A stretch of 64,000 nt of DNA. It comes from Actinobacteria bacterium IMCC19121 (GTDB lineage: Bacteria; Actinomycetota; Actinomycetes; Nanopelagicales; Nanopelagicaceae). Every line of letters starts with the position of its first letter. Position 1 is the stretch's first letter. Made by a program: the position numbers and the translations under genes. This document shows, in pieces, positions 62,603 to 64,000 of this stretch. The notes beneath the pieces were generated by a model. The model saw nothing but the letters and a program-made list of their open reading frames with translations. It had not been told where the DNA came from and made no database searches. The stretch spans positions 1,178,001-1,242,000 of the forward strand of contig CP015605.1 in assembly GCA_002284895.1 (NCBI GenBank), in the 5' to 3' direction.

Positions 62603-64000
62603 TTAACGCGCCATAGTCAGAGTTTTATCGCAATCTCTCCAGCCAGAGTGCGTAATGACGATTGCAATCTTGTGATCCAGCCACTTGGAGATAGAGATCT
62701 CTAATCTGCGGGCTAGATCGGCATCTAGATGCTCGGTCGGTTCATCCAAGATGAAAACCTCGGCATCGGCGAGCAGTACTCGTGCAATTGCTAAGCGTTT
62801 TGCTTCACCACCGGAGATTACGCGTCCGAAATCACCAATAACTGTGTCTAATCCAAATTCGAATTCGCGCAACAAAGCATCCAGTTCTACGCACTTAAGT
62901 GTTGCAATGATTTGCTCGTCAGTGACATCTTGGTTAGCTATTTTCATATTCTCGCGAAGAGAAGTGTTAAAGATGTGTGAGCGCTGAACTGTTCCAACTA
63001 TCCGGCCACCGGTGCCACTAAAGCTGCACAGTTCTTGATTGTTAATTTGTAGTGACCCACTATAAGGAAGTAGTGAGAGCAAGCCCATCGCCAGAGTTGA
63101 CTTGCCGCTTCCGCTACGACCTCGGATGACAAGTAGTTCGCCTCGCTTAATTTCAAAATCAACAGGGCGCATAAAGTCATCTTCCCAAGCAACTTTAACT
63201 GCTTTTGCACTTACTGAAAAAATCTCTTCACTTAACTGAGAGCCATGTTGCACGTCATCTGTTTGCTGCATTAACTGATCAACCGAATGTTGAGATTTCA
63301 ATAACTTGCCCGCAGTAAATAAATTTGGATACCAAGCGGTAATTGCCTCAAAGAGTACAAGCGGTAAAAAGATCAGCATGCTTACCTGTACAGGTGGTAT
63401 CCCCTGAGTTTTAGCCAATGAATACGCCAACCATGACAGTCCAACAACCGATCCAGCAATAAGCAGATTTGTCAGCGTGGAAAATCCAAAGACACTCTTT
63501 AGGAGATCCTCCTCTTTGGCACGTATCTTCTTTTCCTCAGTCTTTGAAGCAGATAAGTTCTCATCTAAGTATCCGTAAATCGCCGCCTCAGCCAAACCTT
63601 GGACGCTGGATTGAATCAGTTCTGTGTAGGAGTTCTCGCAACTTTCGATAGCTCGGGCAATACTCTCGCTCTTGTTCTTAATTAGTTTTGGAATAATAAA
63701 TAAAAGCATTGCACTTGCTGGGAGTGTGATTTGTAGACTTTGTGGATGCACCCAAAGACCCAGCAATGCTCCTGTGAAAAGTGAAATTACCGCTGAAGCA
63801 TGTGGAAGTTTGATGCGTAGCTGATATTCCTGAGCGCGTTCAACATCATCAACAATCGTTTTCACCGCAGTGCCTGAGCTAAACCTACGAGAAGCTGAAA
63901 TTGAACTAGAAGCAATCTTTGAATAAATCCCAACACGCAGCTGGGTAAGACGCGCAAATACAACTTTGTGACTTACAAGCCGCTCGGTGTATCGGGCAGC
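62603..64000 (-). CDS. cydC: thiol reductant ABC exporter subunit CydC, C-terminal part
   Basis: The gene enters from the right edge, so its start is outside the window; 465 residues are visible. The frame is open to base 64000, so the GTG at 63865 is not the true start. The membrane domain (about 45-205 of the visible part) precedes the ATPase: Walker A GRSGSGKSTLAMGLL, signature ISGGEAKRLAIA and Walker B FILDEPTEHLDAD. CydDC exports cysteine or glutathione needed for cytochrome bd assembly. CydD is the expected upstream partner. Confidence 0.88.
   Translation of the reverse strand, partial: AARYTERLVSHKVVFARLTQLRVGIYSKIASSSISASRRFSSGTAVKTIVDDVERAQEYQLRIKLPHASAVISLFTGALLGLWVHPQSLQITLPASAMLLFIIPKLIKNKSESIARAIESCENSYTELIQSSVQGLAEAAIYGYLDENLSASKTEEKKIRAKEEDLLKSVFGFSTLTNLLIAGSVVGLSWLAYSLAKTQGIPPVQVSMLIFLPLVLFEAITAWYPNLFTAGKLLKSQHSVDQLMQQTDDVQHGSQLSEEIFSVSAKAVKVAWEDDFMRPVDFEIKRGELLVIRGRSGSGKSTLAMGLLSLLPYSGSLQINNQELCSFSGTGGRIVGTVQRSHIFNTSLRENMKIANQDVTDEQIIATLKCVELDALLREFEFGLDTVIGDFGRVISGGEAKRLAIARVLLADAEVFILDEPTEHLDADLARRLEISISKWLDHKIAIVITHSGWRDCDKTLTMAR

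Overview
The window is a gene-dense, AT-leaning stretch of actinobacterial chromosome. Gene order matches the conserved actinobacterial core, as remembered from Mycobacterium and Streptomyces. Examples are DUF3000 - RNase D, dxs, TRAM methyltransferase - two TrkA proteins - DUF3159 - dut - DUF3093 - DUF4193, hflX - dapF - miaA - miaB, trmD - rimM - khpA - rpsP - ffh, glnD - glnB - amtB, and ftsY - smc - rnc - rpmF - yceD - sepIVA - coaD - rsmD - recG. Low G+C, minimal spacers, interlocked stop codons and lost neighbours point to a streamlined planktonic actinobacterium of the freshwater acI type (Nanopelagicales, e.g. Planktophila or Nanopelagicus). That placement is inference. I see no rRNA, tRNA, CRISPR array, insertion sequence or prophage.

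Layout. 1-8.0 kb: an NCS1 permease fragment, a CopC-like protein, an SDR plus enoyl-CoA hydratase pair, two small proteins of unknown role, inositol-phosphate synthase with a PadR regulator, a uracil/xanthine permease behind a structured leader, a LysE exporter and a four-cysteine PD-(D/E)XK protein. 8.0-17.9 kb: an envelope and lipid block with acyltransferase, ROK glucokinase, SRPBCC protein, acyl-CoA ligase, a minimal two-component pair, a PimB-like mannosyltransferase and an NlpC/P60 hydrolase. 18-36 kb: RNase D, FTR1 iron permease, beta-oxidation thiolase and FadB, DXS, aconitase, RNA methyltransferase, TrkA pair, dUTPase, HflX and DapF. 36-38.3 kb: the tRNA modification genes miaA and miaB. 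38.3-45.2 kb: an accessory nitrogen/amine cluster with a class II amidotransferase, APC permease, glutamine-synthetase-like ligase, aldehyde dehydrogenase, class I amidotransferase and ferritin-like desaturase. 45.2-62.6 kb: translation, SRP, nitrogen-sensing and chromosome genes, nearly all on the minus strand. The window ends inside cydC.

Working together: Ino1 and the PimB-like enzyme suggest phosphatidylinositol-mannoside synthesis. FadD, SDR/ECH, FadA and FadB cover fatty-acid activation and oxidation. AmtB, PII and GlnD form the ammonium-sensing circuit, with a GlnR-like repeat upstream of amtB. The 38-45 kb cluster resembles a gamma-glutamylation route for polyamines or amines.

The strongest window-wide signal is regulatory. 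Twenty-one genes have a TANNNT hexamer ending exactly 6 or 7 bases before the start codon, the arrangement expected for leaderless mRNAs. Two divergent pairs pack both promoters into about 31 bases. Other points worth checking are the leader before the uracil permease, a perfect 11-bp dyad before the FTR1 gene, and a mannosyltransferase whose conserved N-terminus has no usable start codon.
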